The notes beneath the pieces are model-generated. The model was not told where the DNA came from and did not search any database. It was given only the letters and a program-made list of their open reading frames with translations. A stretch of 64,000 bases of DNA, taken from positions 21,577,956 to 21,641,955 of the forward strand of contig NC_051095.1 in NCBI RefSeq assembly GCF_901709675.1. Reading direction: 5' to 3'. This stretch comes from Syngnathus acus. Its lineage: Eukaryota; Chordata; Actinopteri; Syngnathiformes; Syngnathidae. Within the stretch, counting starts at the first letter, position 1; each line of letters opens with the position of its first letter. Below are positions 17,497 through 52,474 of this stretch, piece after piece. The translations under genes were made by a program, and so were the position numbers.

Positions 17497-18888
17497 GTAA
17501 GATATGAAGCAACTCTTTGTGAAGTGCAGCTGTTTGGGTATGGTGGGACTCCTTGGCTGGTAAACAAATATATTCAAATGAGAAATCAGAATAAGAGGTT
17601 TCTAAATTCCTCGTGACTTTTTTTATTTTTTATCGAAGTGTTTCAAAATTTAAATCGGATTTAAAAAAATAAAACGTTTTCTACCAGATTACAACTTTTA
17701 TCAATTTGGGGACAAAGGAGGACATTTCAGTATTCTTAGGTTTTGAAAGATTACTGCATGCAGTCCAATGCAAAAAATAATTGAAGCAGATTGGGTTTTA
17801 ATAAGTGTAGATACCTTCTGCTGTCCATGAAATAGATATTAATTTAATTAGTGAAAGCTTCTTCTGCTTGCTGAAGAAAGACTGTACTCTTAGCTATATG
17901 AAGAAAAAAAGGACAGATTTTCCAGCTGACTTTTGGGAAAGAGGGAGAGAGAGATACTATTTACTGATTATCTTAATTTTTTATGAAATCGGCCTCACAA
18001 GAGCTTCACACATCTTTTTCAATTCTAGATTTAAAATAGAGGATTAAAAAGATTCAAATAAGAATTACAGGACACGAGTCAAGAAGTCTGTGTCAAGCCG
18101 TATACGCTGGTGTGCTCACGTCCAGATAGACAGCCTGGATGTGAAGGCCCAGACGCCACTGTTCACGGCTGTTAGCGGCAAACATCTGGACTGCGTGATA
18201 GCTCTGCTGAAGGCCGGAGCCGACCCAAACGGCAGCCAGCACAACAACTGCTCACCGGTTCTGACCGCCGCTCGGGAAGGGGATGTGGACATTCTCCGAG
18301 AGCTGCTGCGCTATGGAGCTGAGGTGGACGTTCGACCCAAAATACCGGAGTGGGCATCAAATGCCACAGCGTGTCGAGGGCCTCTTTATATCTCAGCTGT
18401 GTATGGACATCTGGACTGCTTTAAACTCCTCCTCCAGCATGGAACTAACCCTAACTTTAACTGCACAGATGAGAAGATACTGGCCCGAATAAAACAGCCA
18501 AAGACTGTGCTGGAGGTGTGTTTGCGTTACGGTTGCGGCGTGGAGTACATCCAGCTTCTTATAGACTTTGGAGCAGATGTGTATCTGCCTACACTCATCA
18601 TTGACAAGACAACAAAGCAGAATGAAGCCTTGGCTTTGCTGCTTAAGGAAAGGGGTAAGAGCCAAATAATTAAAAAAAATATTTTGTCACATCATTTCAT
18701 CGCTAACGTTTTTGTGTCTTTCTGCACCAGTTTGTCCCAAACCTCTGATGTCACAGACTCGGCTGGAAATCCGCAGAAACCTTCATTTTACGAACAAAGA
18801 GCCTGGTATAGACAGGTTGGATATTCCGCCAATCTTGAGAAACTACCTAAAGCACAACACCTCTGAACACGTGGGATGTTCCAGTTAG
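17236..18888 (+). CDS. asb12: ankyrin repeat and SOCS box protein 12
   Basis: Three exons (17236-17496, 18126-18654, 18731-18888) give 315 codons, against about 309 in human ASB12. The N-terminus MTLMDISKIFSLLQP matches the family start. An in-frame ATG at 17212 would add eight residues and also has a good context, so the start is not certain. Ankyrin repeats run through the protein, with TPLRTAAALGHLKCLELLLEHGA, TPLFTAVSGKHLDCVIALLKAGA, SPVLTAAREGDVDILRELL and GPLYISAVYGHLDCFKLLLQHG as readable units. The C-terminus carries a SOCS box: a BC-box-like LMSQTRLEIRRNL and a Cul5-box-like IDRLDIPPILRNYL. ASB proteins recruit substrates to Elongin B/C-Cullin-5 ubiquitin ligases; human ASB12 is reported mainly in muscle. 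A ten-residue tail after YLKH is a lineage-specific extension. Confidence 0.95.
18126..18654 (+). CDS. asb12: asb12 exon 2
   Basis: 529 nt, starting IDSLDVKAQTPL after the acceptor cgtccag and ending LLLKER plus one base of Val at the donor gtaaga. It holds most of the ankyrin repeats. Confidence 0.95.
18731..18888 (+). CDS. asb12: asb12 exon 3 (SOCS box)
   Basis: 158 nt after the acceptor ctgcaccag, reading (V)CPKPLMSQTRLEI through LDIPPILRNYLKH to the stop TAG at 18886-18888. The unspliced frame reads differently, so the splice junction decides the SOCS box. Confidence 0.93.
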
Positions 18889-19140
18889 CTTCAGGACAAA
18901 AGAAGCTTTTTCATGTCATTTTTAAGTCCTTTTTATAGATCAAGCCGCATACTGTCATGTCCTGTCTTTTTTTTTTTTTTAAATGAGAAGGGCTGTCAAG
19001 TTTCAATATATTAAATTAATCTCCAAAGCATGCATTCTTTAAAATCAATTAACAGTTTTCTTTACATCCTGTGGCAGTTTATTATGGAGGACCAAAAGTG
19101 CAAAAATATTAAACAAAATGAAAATAAAAACAAATAAACA
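18889..19140 (+). other. asb12 3' UTR with AATAAA signals
   Basis: AATAAA occurs at 19123-19128 and 19133-19138 in an A-rich run about 240 bp after the stop codon. The true cleavage site cannot be told. Confidence 0.5.
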
Positions 19141-21006
19141 AAATAGAATATAAATACAAACTTAGAAGAGTTTCTCGCCCGAAGTTGGATACACATGGAT
19201 TTGAAGTTTTACTTTGTTGACGCGTGCCGGAGGAATCTTAAACCAAAACAACCGTTGTCTTAAACCTGATTTCCATGTTATAAAGAGGCCATGTTTTTTT
19301 GCATTTGGTTTGACTTCAGTTTTTGGTGAGAAATTTTCTTGCTGCTTTTATTTCTAGTTGTAATCATCTTTGCTTAGATTTTGAGTTATCTTTCTAGTTA
19401 TTTAGAAACCTTTTTAAAACTTGATTCTCACACATACGCCTATGAGATCTGCAATTAAGTGGCACACGCAAGAACATGAAGAACATTCTCCTTTAAGATG
19501 GTTGGAAGACCATAATTAGTGAGTTCACAAGACTGTTCTTTGCATTCTTCATTTTGAGAAATGGACAGTTTTTGGTGGACCTGGTGCCAAAAGTACCGCC
19601 CACCACTTTGTTTTAGGAATGTGTGAGGAGAAAACGCACACAAGCACATGACACTTCTACAAAGAAAAACTGGAGGAGCCAGTCAAATGCCAAACCTCAG
19701 GATTGTGAGGCAGACACATTCTCAAAACCTTTTATACCAAGTACCACCCCCCATAAATAATTTTCAGCTCTCCAAGCATCACCATATTGACTAATATTAA
19801 AATACAGTAAGAAAGTAGGCCTGAGTGTTCATCAAAAGCAAGGTTGTCTTTAATCCTAAGGACAAATAATAACATTGTAGCATCATGCAGTTGACATAAA
19901 TCCAATTAACATCAATAATGTGCTTCAACATGAGGAAAACTGTCCCTAATCATAACTTAAAATGCTAAAAAAAAAAAAAAGAATGCACCAAAATTAATTT
20001 CTCCAAGCAACTACAGAAATATAGGTGAAGCCATATTTCTCTAGTTGTATCAAAATACATAACATTTTCTGGTGGAGCAAAAACTGAATTGTAAAGTTTT
20101 ATAACTATAATTGTGGATGTATGATTCTAAATAAATTACTTGAAAGGTTGTACAACTGAAGTGATTTTCTTCTCAATTCTGAATTATTTATCACACCAAG
20201 ACCTGCTGAAAAATTCTTTGTTCCAAAAGTTTCCTAACCCGGTGTCCACAATGCCATGTTAGATGGGTTTAAAGTGTAACTCCATTGATGAGCACTAGAG
20301 GCCGCAGTGAGCTACTCATTGATCTGACTCACTCTTGGGACTTGCCAAAGGCAGTTGAGCCGATCTATTTTAGTCTTCTGTCACCCGTAGCCATATCTTT
20401 TCATTTTGCAAGTATGTTCTAACTCATAAACAGTTAAATCTCTTCTTATAAAGAGTCACAACTGGAGCAAACCTCTCAAAAACAGACACCCACGCCACAT
20501 CACGCCAGGGAGTCTTAACATCAAGTCTTGCATCTGTGGGCTTGAAAAGATGAGCAAGAGCAGTCAGCTGAGCTGTATTTGCATAAGTCTCATTACTTAT
20601 TGATGGCAGCATAGTTACAATCTGCACTCATTTTTGGCAGGCATCCGCCTAACATGTCAGCAGCATCACCATGAAGTCAGCTACTATTTACAAGTGGGGG
20701 CGAAGCCATAATTTCTGAAATGGAGGTGGGGGTTTTAGGGGGGATGCCGTCTTTTATGAGCCCATCTTGTTACACTCATACAGTATCTATACAAAGATAA
20801 CCAAACTATGGTTGAGGTAAATAAATAGAAAAGCAAAACAAAAGAATTCTAAATCATGATCTCAAATGCGAATTCTATTGGATTTCCTCAGTCCTTTGTG
20901 AAAGCATATACATTGGTCTTTACCAAGACCATCATGAACATCAGCATGAACCGAAAAATTATGAACATTTTTTCCTGTCTTTCAATATTATAGCCATTGG
21001 CAAACT
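19140..21006. other. intergenic, no gene seen
   Basis: AT-rich sequence. A very diverged SINE fragment may lie at 19560-19740 ('gaggagaaaacgcacacaag', 'cctcaggattgtgaggcaga'). Nothing else supported a call. Confidence 0.4.
19560..19740 (-). repeat. very diverged SINE fragment
   Basis: The order of 'gtggac', 'aatgtgtgaggagaaaacgcacacaagca' (read in pieces) and 'aggattgtgaggcagaca' follows the head and central block of the SINE family in reverse orientation. Similarity is weak. Confidence 0.35.
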
Positions 21007-21092
21007 TCCATCCATCCATCCATCCATCCATCCATCCATCCATCCATCCATCCATCCATCCATCCATCCATCCATCCATCCATCCATCCATC
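21007..21092. repeat. (ATCC)n microsatellite, 3' tail of Rex3
   Basis: About 21 uninterrupted copies of the 4-mer directly abut the Rex3 3' end. It is best explained as the tail of the element, secondarily expanded. Confidence 0.9.
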
Positions 21093-21101
21093 TTCTTCCG
21101 C

Positions 21102-23261
21102 TTATCCGGGGTCGGGTCGCGGGGGCAGCAGCTTCAGGAGGGACTCGCAGACTTCCCTCTCCCCAGCCACTTCATCCAGCTCATCCCGGGGGATCCCATG
21201 GCGTTCCCAGGCCAGCTGAGAGACATCGTCTCTCCAGCGCGTCCTGGGTCGTCCCCGGGGTCTCCTACCGGTGGGACATGCCCGGAACACCTCCCCAGGG
21301 AGGCGTCCAGGAGGCATCCTGATGAGATGCCCGAGCCACCTCATCTGGCTCCTCTCGACGTGGAGGAGTAGCGACTCTACTCCGAGTCTCTCCTGGATGA
21401 CCGAGCTTCTCACCCTATGTCTAAGGGAGAGCCCGGACATCCTCCGGAGAAAACTCATTTCGGCCGCTTGTATCCGGGATCTCGTTTTTTCGGTCACGAC
21501 CCATAGCTCGCGACCACAGGTGAGGGTAGGAGCGTAACTCGACCGGTAAATTGAGAGCTTTGCCTTTTGGCTCAGCTCTCTCTTTACCACGACGGACCGG
21601 TACAGAGTCCGCATTAGTGCCGACGCTGCACCGATCCGCCTGTCGATCTCGCGCTCCATCCTCCCCTCACTCGCGAACAAGACCCCAAGATACTTAAACT
21701 CCTCCACTTGGGGCAGGATCTCATCCCCGATCCGGAGAGGGCATTCCACCCTTTTCCGATCGAGGACCATGGACTCGGATTTGGAGGTGCTGACCCTCAT
21801 CCCGACCGCTTCACACTCGGCGGCGAACCGCTCCAGTGAGAGCTGGAGATCACGGCCTGAAGAAGCCAACAGCACCACGTCGTCTGCAAAAAGCAGAGAC
21901 GCGATGCTGAGGTCCCCAAACCGGACACCCTCAACGCCTTGGCTGTGCCTAGAAATTCTGTCCATAAAAATTATGAACAGAATCGGTGACAAAGGGCAGC
22001 CTTGGCGGAGTCCAACCCTCACTGGGAACGAATCCGACTTACTGCCGGAAATGCGGACCAAACTCTGGCATCGGTGATACAGGGACCGAACCGCCCTTAT
22101 CAGTTGGCTCGGTACCCCGTACTCCCGAAGCACCCCCCACAGAACCTCCCGAGGGACACGGTCGAATGCCTTCTCCAAGTCCACAAAACACATGTGGACT
22201 GGTTGGGCGAACTCCCATGCACCCTCGAGGATCCTGCTGAGGGTGTAGAGCTGGTCCACTGTTCCACGGCCAGGACGAAAGCCACACTGCTCCTCCTGAA
22301 TCCGAGGTTCGACCTCCCGACGGACCCTCCTCTCCAGCACCCCTGAATAGACCTTACCAGGGAGGCTGAGGAGTGTAATTCCCCTGTAATTGGAACACAC
22401 CCTCCGGTCCCCCTTTTTAAAGAGGGGAACCACCACCCCAGTCTGCCAATCCAGAGGCACTGTCCCCGATGTCCACGCAATGATGTAGAGGCGTGTCAGC
22501 CATGACCGCCCCACAACATCCAGAGCCCTTAAGAACTCCGGGCGGATCTCATCCACCCCCGGGGCCTTGCCACCGAGGAGTTTTTTAACTACCTCAGTGA
22601 CTTCAACCCCAGAGATTGGAGAGTCCGCCTCAGAGTCCCCAGGCCCTGCTTCCACAATGGAAGGCGTGAAGGTGGAATTGAGGAGGTCTTCGAAGTATTC
22701 TCCCCACCGACTCATGACGTCCCGAGTCGAGGTCAGCAGCACGCCATCCCCACTGTAAACAGTGTTGACATTGCACTGCTTCCCCCTCCTGAGACGCCGG
22801 ATGGTGGACCAGAATTTCCTCGAAGCCGTCCGGAAGTCATTCTCCATGGCCTCGCCAAACTCCTCCCACGCCCGGGTTTTTGCCTCAGCAACTGCCGAAG
22901 CCGCGTTCCGCTTGGCCATCCGGTACCTGTCAGCTGCCTCCGGAGTCCCGCAGGCCAAAATGGCCCGATAGGACTCCTTCTTCAGCTTGACGGCATCCCT
23001 TACCGCCGGTGTCCACCAGCGGGTTCGAGGATTGCCGCCACGACAGGCACCAACGACCTTACGGCCACAGCTCCGGTCGGCCGCCTCAACAATGGAGGCG
23101 CGGAACATGGTCCACTCGGACTCAATGTCCCCCGCCTCCCCCGGGACGTGGGAAAAGCTCTGCCGGAGGTGGGAGTTGAAGCTCTTCCTGACAGGGGATT
23201 CTGCCAGATGTTCCCAGCAGACCCTCACAGAGCGTTTGGGTCTGCCAGGTCGGACCGGCAT
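21102..23261 (-). CDS. Rex3 reverse transcriptase ORF (719 codons open)
   Basis: This is the longest open frame in the window. It includes the RT core ([82 protein letters not shown]) and the conserved post-RT region ending LLPPRPDPG. The start Met is arbitrary: the frame runs upstream through a TGA stop into the endonuclease domain. Long survival of the frame indicates a young insertion. Confidence 0.88.
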   Translation of the reverse strand: MPVRPGRPKRSVRVCWEHLAESPVRKSFNSHLRQSFSHVPGEAGDIESEWTMFRASIVEAADRSCGRKVVGACRGGNPRTRWWTPAVRDAVKLKKESYRAILACGTPEAADRYRMAKRNAASAVAEAKTRAWEEFGEAMENDFRTASRKFWSTIRRLRRGKQCNVNTVYSGDGVLLTSTRDVMSRWGEYFEDLLNSTFTPSIVEAGPGDSEADSPISGVEVTEVVKKLLGGKAPGVDEIRPEFLRALDVVGRSWLTRLYIIAWTSGTVPLDWQTGVVVPLFKKGDRRVCSNYRGITLLSLPGKVYSGVLERRVRREVEPRIQEEQCGFRPGRGTVDQLYTLSRILEGAWEFAQPVHMCFVDLEKAFDRVPREVLWGVLREYGVPSQLIRAVRSLYHRCQSLVRISGSKSDSFPVRVGLRQGCPLSPILFIIFMDRISRHSQGVEGVRFGDLSIASLLFADDVVLLASSGRDLQLSLERFAAECEAVGMRVSTSKSESMVLDRKRVECPLRIGDEILPQVEEFKYLGVLFASEGRMEREIDRRIGAASALMRTLYRSVVVKRELSQKAKLSIYRSSYAPTLTCGRELWVVTEKTRSRIQAAEMSFLRRMSGLSLRHRVRSSVIQERLGVESLLLHVERSQMRWLGHLIRMPPGRLPGEVFRACPTGRRPRGRPRTRWRDDVSQLAWERHGIPRDELDEVAGEREVCESLLKLLPPRPDPG

Positions 23262-23273
23262 CTTCCCCCACCA

Positions 23274-24106
23274 TCAGAGCCAACCCACCACCAGGTGGTG
23301 ATCAGTTGACAGCTCCGCCCCTCTCTTCGCCAGAGTGTCCAAAACATGCGGCCGCAAATCCGATGACACGACTACAAAGTCGATCATCGAACCGCGGCCT
23401 AGGGTGTCCTGGTGCCAAGTGCACACATGGACACCCTTATGTTTGAACATTGTGTTCATTATAGAAAATCCGTGTCGAGCACAGAAGTCCAATAATAGAA
23501 CACCGCTCGGGTTCAGATCGGGGGGGGGGGCGTTCCTCCCAATCACGCCCTTCCAGGTCTCACTGTCATTGCCCATGTGAGCATTGAAGTCACCCAGTAG
23601 AACGATGGAGTCCCCAGAAGGAGCGCTCTCCAGCACTTTCTCCAGGGACTCCAAGAAGGGTGGGTACTCTGAGCTGCCGTTTGGTGCATAGACACAAACA
23701 ACAGTCAGGACCCGTCCCCCCACCCGAAGGCGGAGGGAGGCTACCCTCTCGTTCACCAGGGTGAACCCCAATGTGCAGGCGCCCAGCCCACACCTGCTCG
23801 ACGCCTCTCACCGTGGGCAACTCCAGAGTGGAAGAGAGTCCAGCCCCTCTCGAGAGGGCTTGTACCGGAACCCAAACTGTGCGTGGAGGCAAGTCCGACT
23901 ATGTCTAGTTGGAATTTTTCTGCCTCGCACACCAGCTCGGGCCCCTTTCCAGCCAGAGAGGTGAAATCCCATGTCCCAAGAGCCAGCTTCTGTAGCCGGG
24001 GATCAGACCGCCAAGGTTCCTGCCTTTGGCCGCTGCCCAGCTTACACTGCACCCGACCCCTTTGGCCCCTTCCACAGGTGGTGAGCCCATGGGAAGGGGG
24101 ACCCAC
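23274..24106 (-). pseudogene. Rex3 endonuclease domain, frameshifted
   Basis: Two frames cover the apurinic/apyrimidinic endonuclease domain: 24106 to about 23790, and 23771 to 23274. Between them roughly 20 nt of the expected coding sequence seem to be missing. The second frame ends at the TGA that separates it from the RT part. The catalytic GDFNAHMG and DHHLVV motifs are intact. Confidence 0.8.
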
Positions 24107-24247
24107 GTTTCCTTTTCGGGCTGTGCCCGGCCGGGCCCCATGGGCGAAGGCCCGGCCACCAGACGCTCGCCTTCGAGCCCCGCCTCCGGGCCTGGCTCCA
24201 GAGGGGGGCCCCGGTGACCCGCGTCATAAATAAGCAACCAATAAAAG

Positions 24248-24860
24248 CAGAAGTCAACCCCCAAAATTCTCTTTTCAATGTTCTGTGCAGCCCAGCTAAT
24301 CGAAATACACTTCTGATTCATGTTTTGTCTGTGGATTATGAATTAAACAGGCAAAACTCAACTGTTTTCATCCATGTCAGGAGGCGGCCATTTTGCCACT
24401 TGCTGTCGACTGAAAATGATATCCCAGTTGCTAGGTCTCAGTGTCATGGAACGGAATGGAGCAGGGCGACCAAATGCAGCTTGGACCAGGGTTTATTGGA
24501 GAACTCAAAAGGCAAACTATAAGAAGCTCGACTAGGGACAAGACTAATTGAACAAAAGACAAGATAAAGACAGGAACGACGATGACAGACGAGACCAATC
24601 CGACAGGGGTGTGACACGCAGACAGGACTTATATACACGACAGATAACGAGAGGCAGGTGACTGTGATTAGTACATAGATTGAGAGTAGACACAGGAAGG
24701 GAGGGGCAAGCACACAGACACTGACACTCAGTGCAACCATCCACTGCTCAACTTCATAAAACTGGTGATTAATTATTATTATTATCATTAACTGTGATGT
24801 CATTTTCAGCTGACAGCAAGTGGCAAAATGGCCACCCTATGACAGATGAAAACACTGGTT
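24248..24860. mobile_element. inverted-repeat element (MITE-like) with internal insert
   Basis: Arms at 24361-24425 and 24794-24858 are inverted copies of each other over about 65 bp ('gccattttgccacttgctgt' on the left, its complement on the right). The left side continues outward to 24248 with the repeat shared with 13425-13530. Between the arms, 24440-24740 is a distinct sequence ('gcgaccaaatgcagcttgga', 'gtttattggagaactcaaaa') of unknown class, perhaps a later insertion. Confidence 0.6.
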
Positions 24861-24891
24861 AACTGAAATTACACAAACATATGTTTTATGC

Positions 24892-25248
24892 GCTCGGTGG
24901 CGCACTGGTTAGCACGCCCGCCTCACAGTTAGGAGGGTGCGGGTTCGATTCCACCTCCGGCCCTCCCTGTGTGGAGTTTGCATGTTCTCCCCGGGCCCGC
25001 GTGGGTTTCCTCCGGGCACTCCAGTTTCCTCCCACATCCCAAAAACATGCTTGGTAGGCCGATTGAGCATTCCAAATTGTCCCTAGGTGTGAGTGCGAGT
25101 GTGAATGGTTGTTCGTCTCTGTGTGCCCTGTGATTGTCTGGCAACCAGTTCAGGGTGATCCCCGCCTACTGCCCGATGACTGCTGGGATAGGCTCCAGCA
25201 CGCCCGTGACCACCGTGGGGACAAGCGGTACGGAAGATGGATGGATGG
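24892..25248 (+). repeat. full-length tRNA-related SINE
   Basis: This is the best copy in the window. It has an A box TGGCGCACTGG at 24898-24908, a B box GGTTCGATTCC at 24942-24952 and a body of about 250 bp ('gagtttgcatgttctcc', 'ctcccacatcccaaaaacat', 'tgtgtgccctgtgattg'). The 3' end is 'ggggacaagcggtacggaag' followed by (ATGG)3. The A-to-B spacing is tRNA-like. I cannot assign a published family name with certainty. Confidence 0.85.
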
Positions 25249-25289
25249 TTGGGTAATATTAATCAGAATACAGTGTTCATACCAGTGGA

Positions 25290-25320
25290 CACACACATAT
25301 ATACACACACACACATACAG
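25290..25320. repeat. CA-rich microsatellite
   Basis: Short interrupted (CA)n/(TACA) run beside the SINE. Confidence 0.6.
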
Positions 25321-25625
25321 ATACCGTGAGTTTGGAAAAAAAACAGCAAGTCAGTGAGCATAATTTCTGAACAGAAACTAAGAATTGGGTTTGTGTCTAG
25401 TAATGAAAGAGCTGGCAAGCAAGCTGTGACACTGCAGGCACAATACTGTACAGTAGGCTAGGGCTATTCTTAGTGCATGGGTGGGGGCGGGGTCAGTCCC
25501 AACTATATCGTTACTTGCCAACATCTAACCCAATCTCTTTTAATTAATCAATAATGAATCCATGTGCCAAATGTTGGGAATGCCATGGAATCATGTCAAA
25601 GAACAGTAAACCTGACACAATGCAC

Positions 25626-25760
25626 TCTCACTCACTCACTCACTCACTCACTCACTCACTCACTCACTCACTCACTCACTCACTCACTCACTCACTCACT
25701 CACTCACTCACTCACTCACTCACTCACTCACTCACTCACTCACTCACTCACTCATTCACT
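25626..25760. repeat. (CTCA)n microsatellite
   Basis: About 33 copies of a 4-mer with a single ATTC interruption near the right end. The open frames across it (repeating LTHS) are artefacts of the repeat. Confidence 0.95.
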
Positions 25761-25779
25761 CCGCCCGACACCAGTCAGT

Positions 25780-28700
25780 AGAGGTTTTATTGTCAACAAA
25801 AGTACAGCTATATCAGATATGGATTCATTTTTATTCCTTTTTTTTTTTTTTTTTTACAGCGAAGTACAACATATTCCCAGTGCTTCTGAATACACCAAAA
25901 CATATAATGTACATACAGTTGACATCTCCACTCTCCCATTCACAGTTTCTGAATTGAATAGGCATTATTTTTCATTTCTACATCAAATAATCAAACTCAA
26001 ATTGCCAGCAAGAACATAAATGACAAATGTTTGCATATGGAGACAAGGATTTTGGGTAGTGAGTTAATAATTTTCAGCGGTAGGCAAAACTTTGACCTTG
26101 GACTAGATGGTATTATACAATGACAAGTGTGTTTGTAAAAGTGGGACGTCAGTCTTCAGCTCACATTGCTGTCATTAAAAACCACATCTATTATGGCTCA
26201 TTGGACTGACTCTGTTGTACCCTGACTGTTCGTATGCAACCAAGGAGATCTCTCGTGGTAATGTCGCCGTGCTCCACATGAGTGCTTTGTATACACGTTG
26301 GAATAAAAAAAGGGGGGGGGGGACTGAAAGCAGTCTCCTGTTCGCTAACTTGGCTGTCTCAGTTCATGACTGGATAACAAACAGGATTTAAAACGATCTT
26401 CATCAGCACTCTAGAGCTTGGATAAAAGATAAGAATGTTCACCCTATAAGATTGTTGACCAATTTAGCCCCCAAATTATAACATTTAACACTGGCTACTA
26501 ATTAAATCAACACAAGTGAGAAAATCTTTACTGTCACGTTGTTATACTTCAGAGCGTGATATGCATTGTAATGAAGTACTGTACTCCTTGTGTGTCTTCA
26601 GGATTAGGATTATTTTTAGCACATCCCCACAGAGTTCTTGGGCATTCGGCTCTTCTGCTGGACTAAAAATCTATTCACCACACCTATGATCAGTGCTAAC
26701 TCCTATATCGATATCATAAAAAAACTATACCCGTTTTGTCTCATATCTGATGTTCAGCAGTTACTGGTGTCCATAAATAACCAGCGAAGAGAGCTACGCC
26801 AGTGTCGATTGGAATAAAAAAGAGAAAACGTCTCATATTTGGCAAAGAGAATGCCAATGCCTTTCATTTGATCGATCAAGAGCTCACTCTGACTCTGCGT
26901 AGGGATAAGTCCCTTTCTTCTTCCTGGCATGGAATAGGAACAAAGGCTACAAGCAGAAAGGTAACACGAGCAGGAGACAGCGGTGGCTAGGGACCAGAAG
27001 TCCCTCTCCGGTGAGATGGCAGTGGGTGCACAACTGAATGCGTCACGGCGGAAAAAAATCCCGTCGGAGGCGAAATGAAACTAAACAAACCGTAAAGAGT
27101 TGTTTTAAGTCTCATGCAAAGTATTGGATGCCACAAGCATGCATTTACCTGGTACTGAGCTCTACCATACGCTAGAACTGGAACAACATTCGTCTCCAAC
27201 GCAAAATACCAATATCCAAATATATGATCTGTCCTTTTTACAGTATTTACAGTGTGTAGCTGATAAAGTTAAAATAGATGACTTTTTTTTCTTATTTAAT
27301 TCATAACTCATTGCTTATAATATTCTTCGAACGGTATACTCTAACTCGACTAAGCAAAACTAATGATTTCTAATATACTATATTCCAAACAAATTCTTGT
27401 TCGACAATAACACTGTCATTTCTATATACTGTATCTGAAATCAGAATAACTTATCTTTGTGCAAGATAACTGCAGCTATGCATATGTGACACAGTAACAA
27501 AATAAGTGTTTTGAGCGTGCTGTGCGCACAAAACAAATCGTGTGGAAGAGATCTGTTGGAGTGGATCTCATGCGAGAGGAAGGAAGAGACCGTTGCAAGT
27601 CCCACACCAAAGGGAAAATACATGACAAATTCAAATCTGCCTGTGAAACGGAATAGATAATCACTAGTGGAATGCTGGAAGGCACTGTTAGATAGGATCT
27701 CTCTTCTCCGCAGCACAACGGGCCAGTAAGTGCGCATGATTGTGTGTCTCTGTGTGCGTTTGCATCTGCGGGGGTGACGAGGTGGGGTGGGTGGGTCGGT
27801 GGGTGGGCGCAGCACTGGACCTGAGGTTAGCATGCTCAAGGAACCCTATGTTGTTGGTGAAGGGAATTATCTTCCAGATCTATCGAACTGGCCGAGACAC
27901 TACTCGTCTGTGTTGCAACTTTCTTTACACACATTGTACAACAGACACATTTAAGTAAGTTGTAAGGCTTGGCTGTATCACACGTTCTTATTGAGGAACA
28001 GAGTAGTGATGGCACATTGCTCGGATGGGAAGATGTGCTGTTCACTGAATCCAACGTGAGATGGAGTCAAAAGATGCTCACAAAGCGTGGCCAGATGTTT
28101 TGCTTACACTCCAAAGTCTAGCGACAAGATAAGCATTCTCAAGATCTGCTTTTCTAACCGCTCTGCTGAAGAAGCATCTCATTCATTGTGGGTTAAACAA
28201 ATCCATCTGATCAGGCGGCAGTCTTCAGAAATTCTGTAAACGGTGTGAAGCGCCGCGCCAGACATGGATCAGATCTGGATAAACAACACCATGGAAGGGA
28301 AATGCCAAGATTCTAATCTGTGGAGATGGATGAATCGCAATCAGAAAACGCCTCTGTGCTACACCTCCTTATATCCATCTTTGTGCTGCCATATTTGCAT
28401 TGCACTTCTTTTCCACTCCTTTGTTAACGTCAGACGGTTCGATCTACTCGCGGCGGTAAGAGGTCTACCTTATTTTACGACACCCATTTGTGCAAATCAA
28501 TCTTTCGCCAAAAAATTCTCAGCTGACAGAAAAAACAGACCTTTTAAAGATCAACCTCACTGCTTGCTGTCAGTGCATTTCCAGAGGTGGACCTTGCTCT
28601 TTCCAAACAGTCCGTGAGCTGCCAGCACAGTGCTACAGGGGTGGTCTCTGGGGAAAGAGGGGAGGGGCTCTGGTGCTATGCGGCTGGAGCGTAGCCTGCC

Positions 28701-29566
28701 TATCTCCTGCTCCCAGCAGGTTCATCTGAGCGGCAAGCTCCCCACAACCCACAGCCCTTGACCTTCTGCGTGATGGGATATGAATACCCTGTCAAAACTG
28801 CTTGGTGAAAGAATGGTAATACACTATAATTCTGACGTTCCCGCTATTGATTTGTTCCCGGAGCCGTCATATCACAGCCGCTGGCAGGTTTCTGACCGAT
28901 TGAAAAGCTTCCTCTGACTCATATAGGCTGAGCAGGTGAGCAAAGAGATAACGACGGCGAGATGACAAAGAGAGGCCGTGACGAGAGGGCTACTACAGAG
29001 TGAGTAGAGAGCAGATTCAAATGGGCCTAAATGGTCTGCAACTGGCGATGGGAGAGGTGATGCCCAATAGAATCGAGCTTCTTGAGATCGACACGGGCCT
29101 GTCGTTACTCGGAGAATGCAACTCACATACGTAGCAGCAGCACAGCAAGATTTCGGACACAATCATACAACGACCTGGCGCTTCCTGGTTTGTGTCATCC
29201 ATGGATCTAAAGAGCAGTAATACAGCAATCTCTACAAACGATTCCCAGGACAATCAGTCGGTGTGTGGATACAGGTAAGTGTTGCAGAATCTGAGTGAGA
29301 GTGCAAGTGACGGTTGACTCAGCTGGAGAAGCATGATAACTAAGAATGTTTTCAACAAGTATGAACAGTTATGTCTGATTACCCCCCGCCATATTCTGTG
29401 AGTCTTCAATCCTCTTGCTGCTTTCAACCACACCCAATATTAACATTGGTCCTTAACTTTGAAAGTCTCAAATCAGTGTGTTTTTGTATTTTCTTCATTG
29501 TGTGACACGATCATCCAGTGTTTAGTGCTTCTAAGGAAAAAAATAGCTGGTCCTTCAGAAGAGTCT
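25780..29566 (-). other. probable long 3' UTR of arhgef9
   Basis: After the arhgef9 stop codon at 29567, the first AATAAA I find on the minus strand is at about 25829, with another near 25788 (plus-strand TTTATT). An ATTAAA variant lies near 27296. The interval has no recognisable transposon and mixed, non-repetitive composition. A 3' UTR of several kb is also typical of mammalian ARHGEF9. The end point is an inference. Confidence 0.4.

Positions 29567-52474
<22,908 letters not shown>

Larger units (their letters stand above)
21007..24232 (-). mobile_element. Rex3-type (RTE clade) LINE, nearly full length
   Basis: On the minus strand the element reads 5' to 3' from about 24232 to 21007. It codes a partial apurinic endonuclease domain ([48 protein letters not shown]) and then a long reverse transcriptase. 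It ends in a (GGAT)n tail at 21007-21092. The tail type, the [10 protein letters not shown] catalytic box and the C-terminal [14 protein letters not shown] and [14 protein letters not shown] motifs fit Rex3 of fish. A short deletion with frameshift near 23790 and one in-frame TGA at 23274-23276 break the ORF, so this copy is not autonomous. The high GC content contrasts with its surroundings. Confidence 0.9.

Noticed and set aside
25554-26019. Open frames of 75 and 151 codons across 25554-26019
   Set aside because: They are produced by the (CTCA)n microsatellite (repeating LTHS) and have no other support.
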